From assembly GCA_945836835.1 (NCBI GenBank), contig CAMAML010000014.1:1-12800 (forward strand): 12,800 nt of DNA, read 5' to 3'. Positions 6,535-12,800 of the stretch are shown here, piece by piece (within the stretch, counting starts at the first letter, position 1; every line of letters begins with the position of its first letter). Under the pieces are notes generated by a model. It did not search any database. It had not been told where the DNA came from and saw only the letters and a list, made by a program, of their open reading frames with translations. Origin of the DNA: an uncultured cyanobacterium (GTDB lineage Bacteria > Cyanobacteriota > Vampirovibrionia > Gastranaerophilales > Gastranaerophilaceae). The position numbers and the translations under genes are program-made.

Positions 6535-8090
6535 AATATTACCACCGCTCCGTCTTGTCCCGCCGTCGCCTCACACTTCATATTTGAGCCCGAACCGACC
6601 GGAGCGGGTGCATCTGTATCATCTGTATCCGTTCCGCATTTTGCGGTCGCAGAGGCAGGCATCGGGCAATTATGTATTGTATATGAAGAAAGTGTCTTTG
6701 CACACGATATTTGCATATAGTTAAAATTAAAGGTGCAAGAAGAATAATCATTTGGTGACTCCGTACTAAAACTTGCACTTTCCAACGACGGATTATATGT
6801 CACAACAAAATGAGCACAATCAACCCCCGTACATGTTGCATCTGTAGAATCGCTCGTATCGCCGACCGTACAGTTAAATACCATACTTGATCCGGTTGAA
6901 CTTACCCAATGGCAATAACCGCCACGCCGTTCGGTTACACTCGATGCCGTAGTGGACGAACAATTATTCTCATACCCGTATTGACCATAAAACGGTGTAC
7001 TCAAGTAATCCTCCGTAATATTAATCCACTGCGAACCTAAACGTCTTGAGTTTTCACCCAACCCTGTATAACTAATCCACTCATACCAAACTTGTCCCGA
7101 GGTATCTGCGACCCCTTGGGTTTCACCGCGCCCCGAATTGCCCGGATTATAGGTAATTTGGCTCCGCATGAACGGAGAATCAGCAACATTTTCGCCGATT
7201 TCCTTAAAATTCGATTCTTTAGCCTTTACCGAGGCATAATCGGAAAGTCCCATATCACCCGGATTTGACCCCAATCTCATTTGGGATACCTTACCGATTA
7301 CGGAGCCGTTTCCGCCCGCACCGCCTTTTGCAAGCAACGCAACCAGTCTTTCCGTCGTAGAGCCGGAAGTTCTCACAAATTTTACATAGGTATCACCGCC
7401 GGCACCACCTGATGCATTTTCCGCACTCAAAATATCACTCGAAACAGCACCGCCTCTTCCCGGGATAATTTCAAGCGTAGTACCCGACTCCATTTGAGGA
7501 ACAAATAAAGACTCGATACGCCCGACAGCACCGCCCAGCCTGTAATTTAGGACTTGCTGAGAGGAGGTTTTCATCACATCAAAGGAACCTCTATCCCCCC
7601 ACGGCTTATGTTCCCTTGACATCAAATACCGAACCCAATCAGGCCAGTTTGAAGGGCTTGATATATACAAGTACGAAGTAGCACTGTTTGTAACAGCGGC
7701 AGGCGTTGACGAATTGGCACTGTCAATTCTTGCACCGCCTCCGCCTGCTCCGACGGCGTATATCATAAAGTAAACGGGGTTCTTCGGCGGATCGAATTTA
7801 CAGACCTTATTGCCGTCGGCGTCCACTTCATCGTCCTTAACTTCGTGAACGACGTTACTCCCGCTTTCTTCGGCATAATAACTTTTCAGCTTGTTCCCTT
7901 CCCAATAGCACTCAAAACGCCCGTGCGGTTTTCGGGTTTCTTCAACCCTGAAGACCTTCTTGGTAATTGTCGGCAACGACAGCATTACTATCGCCAAAAT
8001 CCCCAAGACAATGAGCATTTCCGCTAATGTGTACGCATAAAAACCTATTTGTTTATAATTATTACTTTTCAACTTTCCGATTCTCGCCAA
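6528..8090 (-). CDS. Prepilin-type Gly-rich protein, first gene of operon (TTG start)
   Basis: About 520 residues. The leader is Lys/Arg-rich and 19 residues long, followed by A19-Y20-T-L-A-E24, a prepilin peptidase site with Ala at -1 and Glu at +5, then a hydrophobic helix to about residue 41. Shared family blocks are HGRFECYW (56-63), VCKFDPP (96-102), AVGAGGGGA (112-120), IPGRGGAV, GGAGGD and KGGAGGNG. Towards the C-terminus there is a Ser/Thr- and Cys-rich segment with about nine cysteines, and the protein ends GQDGAVVILW. The start is uncertain. No in-frame ATG precedes the helix; TTG at 8088-8090 is the first option after an upstream TAA, and TTG at 8070-8072 (residue 7) is the next. 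The gene follows a strong promoter by about 27 bases and leads the three-gene unit ending at the terminator at 3024-3054. Confidence 0.82.
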   Translation of the reverse strand: MARIGKLKSNNYKQIGFYAYTLAEMLIVLGILAIVMLSLPTITKKVFRVEETRKPHGRFECYWEGNKLKSYYAEESGSNVVHEVKDDEVDADGNKVCKFDPPKNPVYFMIYAVGAGGGGARIDSANSSTPAAVTNSATSYLYISSPSNWPDWVRYLMSREHKPWGDRGSFDVMKTSSQQVLNYRLGGAVGRIESLFVPQMESGTTLEIIPGRGGAVSSDILSAENASGGAGGDTYVKFVRTSGSTTERLVALLAKGGAGGNGSVIGKVSQMRLGSNPGDMGLSDYASVKAKESNFKEIGENVADSPFMRSQITYNPGNSGRGETQGVADTSGQVWYEWISYTGLGENSRRLGSQWINITEDYLSTPFYGQYGYENNCSSTTASSVTERRGGYCHWVSSTGSSMVFNCTVGDTSDSTDATCTGVDCAHFVVTYNPSLESASFSTESPNDYSSCTFNFNYMQISCAKTLSSYTIHNCPMPASATAKCGTDTDDTDAPAPVGSGSNMKCEATAGQDGAVVILW

Positions 8091-8095
8091 CCCAT
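8069..8095 (-). other. Out-of-frame mini-ORF at the start of the first prepilin gene
   Basis: The first ATG after the operon promoter (8093-8095) opens an 8-codon ORF, MGWRESES, whose TGA (8069-8071) overlaps an in-frame TTG of the prepilin gene (8070-8072) in the arrangement TTGA. It could be a leader that couples initiation at the second TTG, or simply chance. No good Shine-Dalgarno precedes either start. Confidence 0.25.
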
Positions 8096-8123
8096 GGATT
8101 AACTGTATCTCTTAATATACCCC

Positions 8124-8152
8124 ATTATAACATATGTGTCATGAACTTTCAA
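8124..8152 (-). promoter_or_regulatory. Near-consensus sigma-70 promoter of the prepilin operon
   Basis: Minus strand -35 TTGAAA (8147-8152), 17-base spacer, -10 TATAAT (8124-8129, perfect). Transcription would start near 8117, leaving only 20-30 bases before the candidate start codons. It lies in the gap after the CxxCxxCC gene. It is the best promoter match in the window, implying strong expression of the pilin-like genes unless repressed. Confidence 0.8.
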
Positions 8153-8168
8153 CTAATTTAACGTATCT

Positions 8169-8564
8169 TTACGTTTTATTAACATAATCCGAGAACCGTT
8201 TTGTTTTGACCCTGTACCCGCAACCTTCATGCAGTTTTGCTGGATAAAAAATCTTCTTTGCGGGATAGTTTTTGCACATTCTCAATCTGTGCTTGTAATC
8301 AGAGCATAAACCGTCTTTTGTAACGAGTTTGCACGCAAAAATTAAGTTACCCTCTTCATCCCTGCCTTTGATATAAAACCTTCTGTATGCAGGAAAAATA
8401 AACTGCATTATTTTAAACTCTTTTTCCGTGTAAGTGTCTACGCTGTACATATAGTTACAGCATTTCCCGCATCTTTTGCACGCCCCTTCGACTTCGTAGG
8501 TAACACGTTCGGGTACAAAATATGATAAAAATTCAAACCATGCACTTTTTATTTTGTCTAACAT
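8169..8564 (-). CDS. YkgJ-type CxxCxxCC zinc/iron cluster protein
   Basis: 131 residues. The defining motif is C29-K-R-C32-G-K-C35-C36, followed by C78, C87, C97 and C115, the cysteine layout of the CxxCxxCC (UPF0153/YkgJ) family, thought to bind zinc or an Fe-S cluster. Family members are small cytoplasmic proteins without a well-settled role. The C-terminal MCKNYPA (96-102) and EGCGY (113-117) also fit. The ATG at 8564 has no clear Shine-Dalgarno. It lies 27 bases after the stop of the small exported protein gene, so it is probably the third gene of the polA transcript. A 6-bp hairpin at 8160-8175 overlaps its stop but lacks a T-run. Confidence 0.85.
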   Translation of the reverse strand: MLDKIKSAWFEFLSYFVPERVTYEVEGACKRCGKCCNYMYSVDTYTEKEFKIMQFIFPAYRRFYIKGRDEEGNLIFACKLVTKDGLCSDYKHRLRMCKNYPAKKIFYPAKLHEGCGYRVKTKRFSDYVNKT

Positions 8565-8591
8565 ATTTACACTTAATCACTATCAAAACAT

Positions 8592-9005
8592 TCAACTCTT
8601 TGGGACGGTTACGGGGGTGTCGTCGAGGTTCAGGTCGATGTATTTAAAAATATTCGACACTATCCCGGGTGCAAAATAGTATGAATTGTTCGTCGGGGTT
8701 ATTTTCAGCAAGCTCTTATTCAACCCGTAATAGGCAACCGTTGCCAAAAACTCCTTGCCCGCAGCACGAAACAGTATATATCCCGTCTTTGTCTGCATTT
8801 CTTTTATCTCAAAACGGTTTGCCGTAATACTTTCAAGCGTCAAGTAAAAAAGTTTTTCGCCCGAAATGTTGTAAGTCTTGGTGCAGTCCGCAAACGAAAT
8901 ATTTTGAGGTGTCGTCAACTGCTCGGTCGGTAACTCTGCCATAACCGCACCGCCGACACAACCGACAAGCATTAGTGAAAATATCAATTTGGCTATTTTT
9001 CCCAT
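8592..9005 (-). CDS. Small exported protein, possible lipoprotein
   Basis: 137 residues from ATG 9003-9005; a TTG two codons upstream is the only other nearby choice. The N-terminus MGKIAK followed by a hydrophobic stretch is a signal peptide. L13-V14-G15-C16 is a full lipobox match, so a lipoprotein anchored at C16 is likely, but A20-V-M-A23 before E24 would also suit signal peptidase I. The mature part (about 115 residues) alternates hydrophobic and polar residues (YLTLESI, GYILFRAAG, FLATVAYYG), suggesting a small beta-rich fold; there is one further cysteine (C41). It overlaps the end of polA by 13 bases in another frame, with GGGGG about 11 bases before the ATG inside polA, so the two are co-transcribed and likely coupled. 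I do not recognise the family. Confidence 0.75.
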   Translation of the reverse strand: MGKIAKLIFSLMLVGCVGGAVMAELPTEQLTTPQNISFADCTKTYNISGEKLFYLTLESITANRFEIKEMQTKTGYILFRAAGKEFLATVAYYGLNKSLLKITPTNNSYYFAPGIVSNIFKYIDLNLDDTPVTVPKS

Positions 9006-11821
9006 GAACAACTTACCCCCATATCAACTTTTAGCGGAACGCTCAACGGCTGGTCAAGCGCCATCGACTTTTTGACAATTTCCTTAACCCGCTCAAGCTC
9101 ATCATCCCGAACCTCCACAACTATTTCGTCGTGGACTTGAAGTATAATTTTTGATTTTAACCCCTGCTCCTTAAACTGTTTGTAGCAGGCAATCATAGCC
9201 AATTTCATCAAATCCGCCGCCGTACCCTGCAAAGGATGGTTTATAGCCGCACGCTTGGCAAACTCTCGTATCGCAAAATTTGAACTCTCTATCTCAGTTC
9301 TGAGGTTTCTTTTCCTGCCCATAGCCGTTTCTACCCATCCGTTTTCAAGCACGGCTTGAACGGCGGAGTCCATATAGTTTTTTATGCTCGGGTATACTTC
9401 AAAATATTTTTCGATAAATTCGCCCGCCTCTTTCGGGGTAATCCCGAGCGACTTTGCAAGCCCGTTTTTGCCTTGTCCGTAAATTATCCCGAAATTAACG
9501 GTTTTTGCCTTCCTTCGCATCGCAGACGTTACTTTGTCCATAGGGACGCCAAAAACTTTTGATGCAACCCGTGCGTGAATATCGTCGTCCTCAATGAATG
9601 CCTGACGTAAATGTTCGTCCTGCGAATAGTGTGCCATTAACCTTAATTCTATCTGAGAATAATCAGCCGAAAGGATTTTGGAGTTTTGAACGTCCTCTGC
9701 GACAAACGCTTTTCTTAACAATCTTCCGATAGGGGTTCTGACGGGTATGTTTTGTAAATTCGGGTTTGAGGATGACAGGCGTCCCGTCGTTGTTGCGGTC
9801 TGGTTAAACGTCGTGTGTATCCGTCCGTCTTTTGGTGAAATCAACCCCGCAAGTGCTTCCGTATAAGTGTTTTTGAGCTTTGAAAGCTGTCTGTACTTCA
9901 AAATCAGCCGAACAATAGGGTATTCGGGGGCAAGCTCTTCTAGCACGTCCGAACTTGTGGATTTTTTTGACATCTTAACTTTCAAAACATCCGTCAGGTA
10001 ATCTTTTACCTGCTTCGGGGAATTTGGGTTGAGCTGAAATTTTGCAAGCTGAAATATTCTATTGTCGATATATTTCAGATGGTTCTGCATCATATCGGTC
10101 AGGCGTTTGAGCTGCGAAACGTCAACGGAAACCCCGTTAAACTCCATATCCGCAAGCACTTCCGACAACGGTAACTCAATATCGTTGAGGATTTTAAGCT
10201 CCCGTTCACTCAAATGCTCTTCCCTGTATTTTTTCAGCCTTTTTATAACTTCAAGCTCGTCCCCGATGTATTTTAGAACATCTTCAAGCGTCAGCACCGA
10301 AAAACTTAGTTTTCCCGCTTTAATCTTGTCCGTTTCGGGGAATGAATAAAGAACGTATTGAAAAACTTCCATCGCCTGAATATCCAGGTCGTGTTTCCGC
10401 CCCGACTCGGCGACGTAACTTGCAAGTTTTACGTCAAAATCCACTCCTCGCAAAGTTATCCCGCGACATCTTAAAATATTGTATAAATTTTTGCAGTCAA
10501 AACAGATTTTTTTCAAACTCTCGTTTTCGATATATGGTTTAAGTTTTTCAAGCACAACACTTTCTTCAAGGTGTTCTTCAAGCTCTTCCTGCTTAAACGG
10601 AACATAAAAAGAACTAAGCACTTCTTCCTCAAAAACTCCGAAAGAAAGCCCGACAATTTCGTTTTCAACGGCGTTTTTGTAATCGTATTTTATGTCAAAA
10701 ATAATCTCTTTGGATTTGGTTAACTTTTCCGACAATTCGCCTAAATCCGCCTCGCTCAAGACGGCGAGTGCAGGTTTTGAAGGTGTTGCGGTGCTTACAA
10801 ATTGCGGTGCCTTTGGCGTATCGGACGGTTCGTTTGACTGTAAAGCTGCAAAAAGCCCGAGTTGAACTCCCCCGCCGTTTGCCGTGTTAATCGCTTCCGA
10901 CGTTATCTGTGCAACGTACTCCTGCGTCGGGTTAAACAGCGAAATAATACCGTTTATGTCCTTTATAAAAGTGTGAAACTGCATCTTTTTTAAGAAGGTC
11001 GTAACATGCTCGGGATTTGGCAAGCAAATTTTTGCGTCCTCAAGATTAAACTCCACGTCCAAGTCCCGAACAATGGTTGCAAGCATATAGCTTAACCTTG
11101 CATCTTCAACCCCGTTTTGAATTTTTTCACGAACGGATTTGCTCTCGATTTCGTCGGCATGCTCCAGCACTCCGTCAAGGTTATCAAATTGGGAAAGCAA
11201 AGTTTGAGCAGTCTTTGGACCTATCCCCTTAATCCCCGGAATGCAATCGGAAACATCCCCCCTCAACGCCTTATAATCAATAATTCTGTTAGGGTAAACA
11301 CCTAATTTTTCAAAAACTTCATCCCACCCGAAAACCTTGTTAACGCCGTTTTGCGGGATAATTACGTTTACGCAACCTTCTTTATCTATAAGCTGAAACG
11401 AGTCCTGATCGCCCGTCAGGATATAGACCTTATGCCCCTCGTCGCACATCTTCTTTGAAATCGTCCCGATGACGTCGTCCGCCTCAACCCCGACTTTCGT
11501 AAACACGGGGATGTTAAACGCCTCCAGTGCCTCTTTAATAATCGAAAGCTGTGGTCGCATATCGTCAGGCATGGCTGCTCGGTTACTCTTGTATTTGTCG
11601 TATTTTTCGACCCTAAAGGTTTGGTGGCTTACGTCAAAAGCTACCGCAACCGAGCCTATGTCGAATTTCTTTGTCCTAATCATCTCGAAAAGAACTTTCA
11701 AAAAACCGTAAACAGCCCACGTCGGCTGTCCCTCGGAGGTTCTCATGCCCGTTCGCTCAAGTGCGTAAAACTCTCTGAATAGTAATGCGTGTCCGTCAAT
11801 TAGTAATAAACTTTTTCCCAT
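8993..11821 (-). CDS. polA: DNA polymerase I
   Basis: 942 residues, full length (E. coli PolA is 928). The 5'-3' exonuclease domain (1-290) has D9, D63, the E113-A-D-D block, TGDQDS (136-141) and the RGDxSDxIPGIKGIGPKTA helix-hairpin-helix region (188-205). A linker follows (about 300-355). The 3'-5' exonuclease domain (about 370-540) appears degenerate: the DxE motif reads D376-I-K378, the second catalytic Asp position falls on Leu in FDCKNLYNIL (441-450), and the last motif is Y518-x3-E522 instead of Y-x3-D. The polymerase domain is intact: ATTTGRLSSSNPNLQNIP, motif A DYSQIELR (720-727), motif B RRKAKTVNFGIIYG (769-782, Phe rather than Tyr in the O-helix), motif C QVHDE (895-899). It fills Okazaki fragment and repair gaps and removes primers; proofreading is predicted absent, as in Taq and Bacillus PolA. 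ATG 11821 lacks a Shine-Dalgarno; it is first in its operon. Confidence 0.97.
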   Translation of the reverse strand: MGKSLLLIDGHALLFREFYALERTGMRTSEGQPTWAVYGFLKVLFEMIRTKKFDIGSVAVAFDVSHQTFRVEKYDKYKSNRAAMPDDMRPQLSIIKEALEAFNIPVFTKVGVEADDVIGTISKKMCDEGHKVYILTGDQDSFQLIDKEGCVNVIIPQNGVNKVFGWDEVFEKLGVYPNRIIDYKALRGDVSDCIPGIKGIGPKTAQTLLSQFDNLDGVLEHADEIESKSVREKIQNGVEDARLSYMLATIVRDLDVEFNLEDAKICLPNPEHVTTFLKKMQFHTFIKDINGIISLFNPTQEYVAQITSEAINTANGGGVQLGLFAALQSNEPSDTPKAPQFVSTATPSKPALAVLSEADLGELSEKLTKSKEIIFDIKYDYKNAVENEIVGLSFGVFEEEVLSSFYVPFKQEELEEHLEESVVLEKLKPYIENESLKKICFDCKNLYNILRCRGITLRGVDFDVKLASYVAESGRKHDLDIQAMEVFQYVLYSFPETDKIKAGKLSFSVLTLEDVLKYIGDELEVIKRLKKYREEHLSERELKILNDIELPLSEVLADMEFNGVSVDVSQLKRLTDMMQNHLKYIDNRIFQLAKFQLNPNSPKQVKDYLTDVLKVKMSKKSTSSDVLEELAPEYPIVRLILKYRQLSKLKNTYTEALAGLISPKDGRIHTTFNQTATTTGRLSSSNPNLQNIPVRTPIGRLLRKAFVAEDVQNSKILSADYSQIELRLMAHYSQDEHLRQAFIEDDDIHARVASKVFGVPMDKVTSAMRRKAKTVNFGIIYGQGKNGLAKSLGITPKEAGEFIEKYFEVYPSIKNYMDSAVQAVLENGWVETAMGRKRNLRTEIESSNFAIREFAKRAAINHPLQGTAADLMKLAMIACYKQFKEQGLKSKIILQVHDEIVVEVRDDELERVKEIVKKSMALDQPLSVPLKVDMGVSCSWEK

Positions 11822-11988
11822 ATAATGATTTTTACATAAAAACGTCGGTTAAGCAAACAGATTAATGTAAATTTTTTACGTTTGTTTTAAAATATTTTTG
11901 TAAAAAAATGTATCAAAATTCATTTTCGTAATAGCAAAAAAATTTTATTACAAGTTTTCTATTGCGAGGAAAAGAGATAACCAAGACC
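11822..11988. other. AT-rich divergent intergenic region between polA and the membrane-protein pair
   Basis: Very AT-rich. Besides the candidate polA promoter it holds a 6-bp inverted repeat GTAATA...TATTAC (11928-11933 and 11946-11951) and a small GTAAA/TTTAC hairpin around 11867-11879. I could not find a convincing plus-strand promoter for the gene starting at 11989. A purine-rich ribosome-binding stretch, GAGGAAAAGAG, is at 11966-11976. Confidence 0.5.
11889..11916 (-). promoter_or_regulatory. Weak candidate promoter of polA
   Basis: Minus strand -35 TTGATA (11911-11916), 16-base spacer, -10 TATTTT (11889-11894), leaving a leader of about 60 bases. In DNA this AT-rich such matches are expected by chance, so this is tentative. 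Confidence 0.3.
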
Positions 11989-12537
11989 ATGACACCAAAA
12001 GCACCATTATTGGAAAGAATATGTGCCTCACTGGGGAAAAATAATAAAGCGACTTATCCCGTTATGGCAATCGCCATTGTCAAAGGGATTTGCCGTCCGA
12101 CCTTCACGATGATGGACAAAAAAGAAAAGCCCGAAACAAAAAAATATACCGCCCTAAGAGAAGGCTTAACCGAATTAATCGCAATACCGACCTATTTTGC
12201 GTGTGGTGAACTTTCCGCTTGGGGGGCAAAAAAACTCATAAAAGATAAAGCCTTAGCCGAAAAAGCCTCAAAAAACCTTATGTTCCTCGGGGTCTGCGTT
12301 GCGGCTCTCTTTGCTATCCCCGCTATTTGCTCCCTTACGATTAACCCTATCGTAAAGAAATTTTTGAAAAACAAACAAAAAGAAGATGCGGATGCTAAAA
12401 AACTTCAGCTAAATTCATACGCATCGCCCCTTCAAAATCCGACAAACCCCGTCAAACAAAACTTTGGGACGGCGAAACTTCCTATTAACTATTCGACCTT
12501 CAAATTCCCTCAAGGCATGAAAGTAGGTGGCGTATGA
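11989..12537 (+). CDS. Small membrane protein, paralog of the next gene
   Basis: 182 residues from ATG 11989; an upstream TTG at 11962 would add nine, but GAGGAAAAGAG at 11966-11976 serves the ATG, and with this start its conserved motif has exactly the same residue numbers as in the next gene. The hydrophobic segments are a weak one near 24-35, one at 60-77 and a strong one at 97-119, followed by a basic stretch (KKFLKNKQKEDADAKK). The polar C-terminal tail (140-182) is rich in Asn, Pro, Lys. The motif before the first membrane segment is CRPTF (35-39), D43, PETKKYTA (48-55), RE (57-58). I do not recognise the function; similar proteins seem typical of gut Melainabacteria, which is recollection rather than evidence from this sequence. 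Its TGA overlaps the next ATG (ATGA), so the two are coupled. Confidence 0.8.
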   Translation: MTPKAPLLERICASLGKNNKATYPVMAIAIVKGICRPTFTMMDKKEKPETKKYTALREGLTELIAIPTYFACGELSAWGAKKLIKDKALAEKASKNLMFLGVCVAALFAIPAICSLTINPIVKKFLKNKQKEDADAKKLQLNSYASPLQNPTNPVKQNFGTAKLPINYSTFKFPQGMKVGGV

Positions 12538-12800
12538 TTAACGGCATAACATCCTTTTTAACCTCGAATACCCTCTCGACTATCGCCCAAAGCACCAGCT
12601 CTTCGGTTACAATCGAAACAACCATGAAAGCTATCGGGCGTCCCGGGTTCATCTTGATTGATAACAATATTTCGCCCGATACGAAAAAATACGCCGCAAC
12701 AAAAGAGTTCCTATATCAGGCAACTTGCCTTTTGGTCTATGCGGCACTTGTCGTTCCTGTTTTTAAGCATGGAGCTTTCAAACTCGGCAAGAAATTGCTG
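12534..12800 (+). CDS. Membrane protein, paralog of the preceding gene, C-terminus outside window
   Basis: The first 89 residues are visible, open to the right edge. ATG 12534-12536 overlaps the previous stop as ATGA. The N-terminal 30 residues are Ser/Thr-rich, unlike the neighbour. Then GRPGF (35-39), D43, PDTKKYAA (48-55) and KE (57-58) align without gaps and at identical numbers with the preceding protein. About 14 of 30 residues are identical over 31-60. A hydrophobic segment at 62-77 (ATCLLVYAALVVPVF) is the first membrane span, followed by basic residues (K78, K83, K86-K87). Function unknown; probably an inner-membrane protein working with or beside its paralog. Confidence 0.8.
   Translation, partial: MINGITSFLTSNTLSTIAQSTSSSVTIETTMKAIGRPGFILIDNNISPDTKKYAATKEFLYQATCLLVYAALVVPVFKHGAFKLGKKLL

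Noticed and set aside
3425..7800. Glycine-rich repeats as a DNA-level tandem repeat or mobile element
   Set aside because: The Gly codons recur at protein level with varied codons and spacing; no long exact DNA repeat, terminal inverted repeat or target duplication is visible.
8158..8175. Hairpin AACGTA-TCTT-TACGTT as terminator of the polA operon
   Set aside because: The stem is only 6 bp, AT-rich, overlaps the stop codon and has no T-run on the minus strand; too weak to call.
11962..11988. TTG start adding nine residues to the first membrane paralog
   Set aside because: No ribosome site precedes the TTG, the purine-rich site lies after it, and ATG 11989 gives motif numbering identical to the neighbouring paralog.

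Overview
The window reads as a chromosomal segment of a Gram-negative-type bacterium with moderate GC and standard code-11 codon use. The mix of glycine-rich prepilin-like proteins, a CxxCxxCC cluster protein, a GltA/GltD-type flavoprotein and tandem small membrane paralogs resembles the non-photosynthetic cyanobacterial relatives of animal guts (Vampirovibrionia/Melainabacteria, Gastranaerophilales). That placement is inference from protein style, not from a marker gene search. I see no rRNA, tRNA, CRISPR array or insertion sequence.

Layout. Everything up to 11821 lies on the minus strand. From left to right: (a) 1-882, the N-terminal 294 residues of a secreted protein running off the left edge; (b) 951-2321, a glutamate-synthase-small-subunit-type flavoprotein with its own promoter (TTGAAA-N17-TATCAT) and a hairpin terminator at 902-941; (c) 2433-2909, an unrecognised 158-residue protein starting at GTG; (d) 3024-3054, a symmetric terminator; (e) 3068-8090, a three-gene operon of paralogous prepilin-like proteins, driven by a near-consensus promoter at 8124-8152; (f) 8169-11821, polA followed by a small exported protein overlapping its 3' end and a CxxCxxCC protein. 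On the plus strand, from about 11989 to the right edge, two overlapping paralogous membrane-protein genes run divergently from polA.

The most interesting block is the prepilin operon. All three products combine a type IV prepilin/pseudopilin N-terminus with a short Cys-containing module (HG-(R)-(F/Y)-x-C ... CKF), a glycine-rich body (runs such as seven Gly in a row, GRGGAV, GGAGG) and a C-terminal signature G-A-x-x-I-x-W on the very last residues. This looks like a family of pilus- or pseudopilus-delivered surface proteins whose Gly-rich part may fold as a polyglycine-type helical bundle. The third and largest member also carries a cysteine-rich stretch. Its apparent native start codon (5455, good Shine-Dalgarno) is followed six codons later by an in-frame TAA, so the prepilin leader is separated from the rest. 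It is either a fresh nonsense mutation, a sequencing or assembly error, or a control point.

The two genes on the right edge share a gap-free motif (R36-P37, D43, P48, T50-K51-K52-Y53) with identical residue numbering and overlap by ATGA, so they form a tandem duplicated, translationally coupled pair of a membrane protein family I cannot name.
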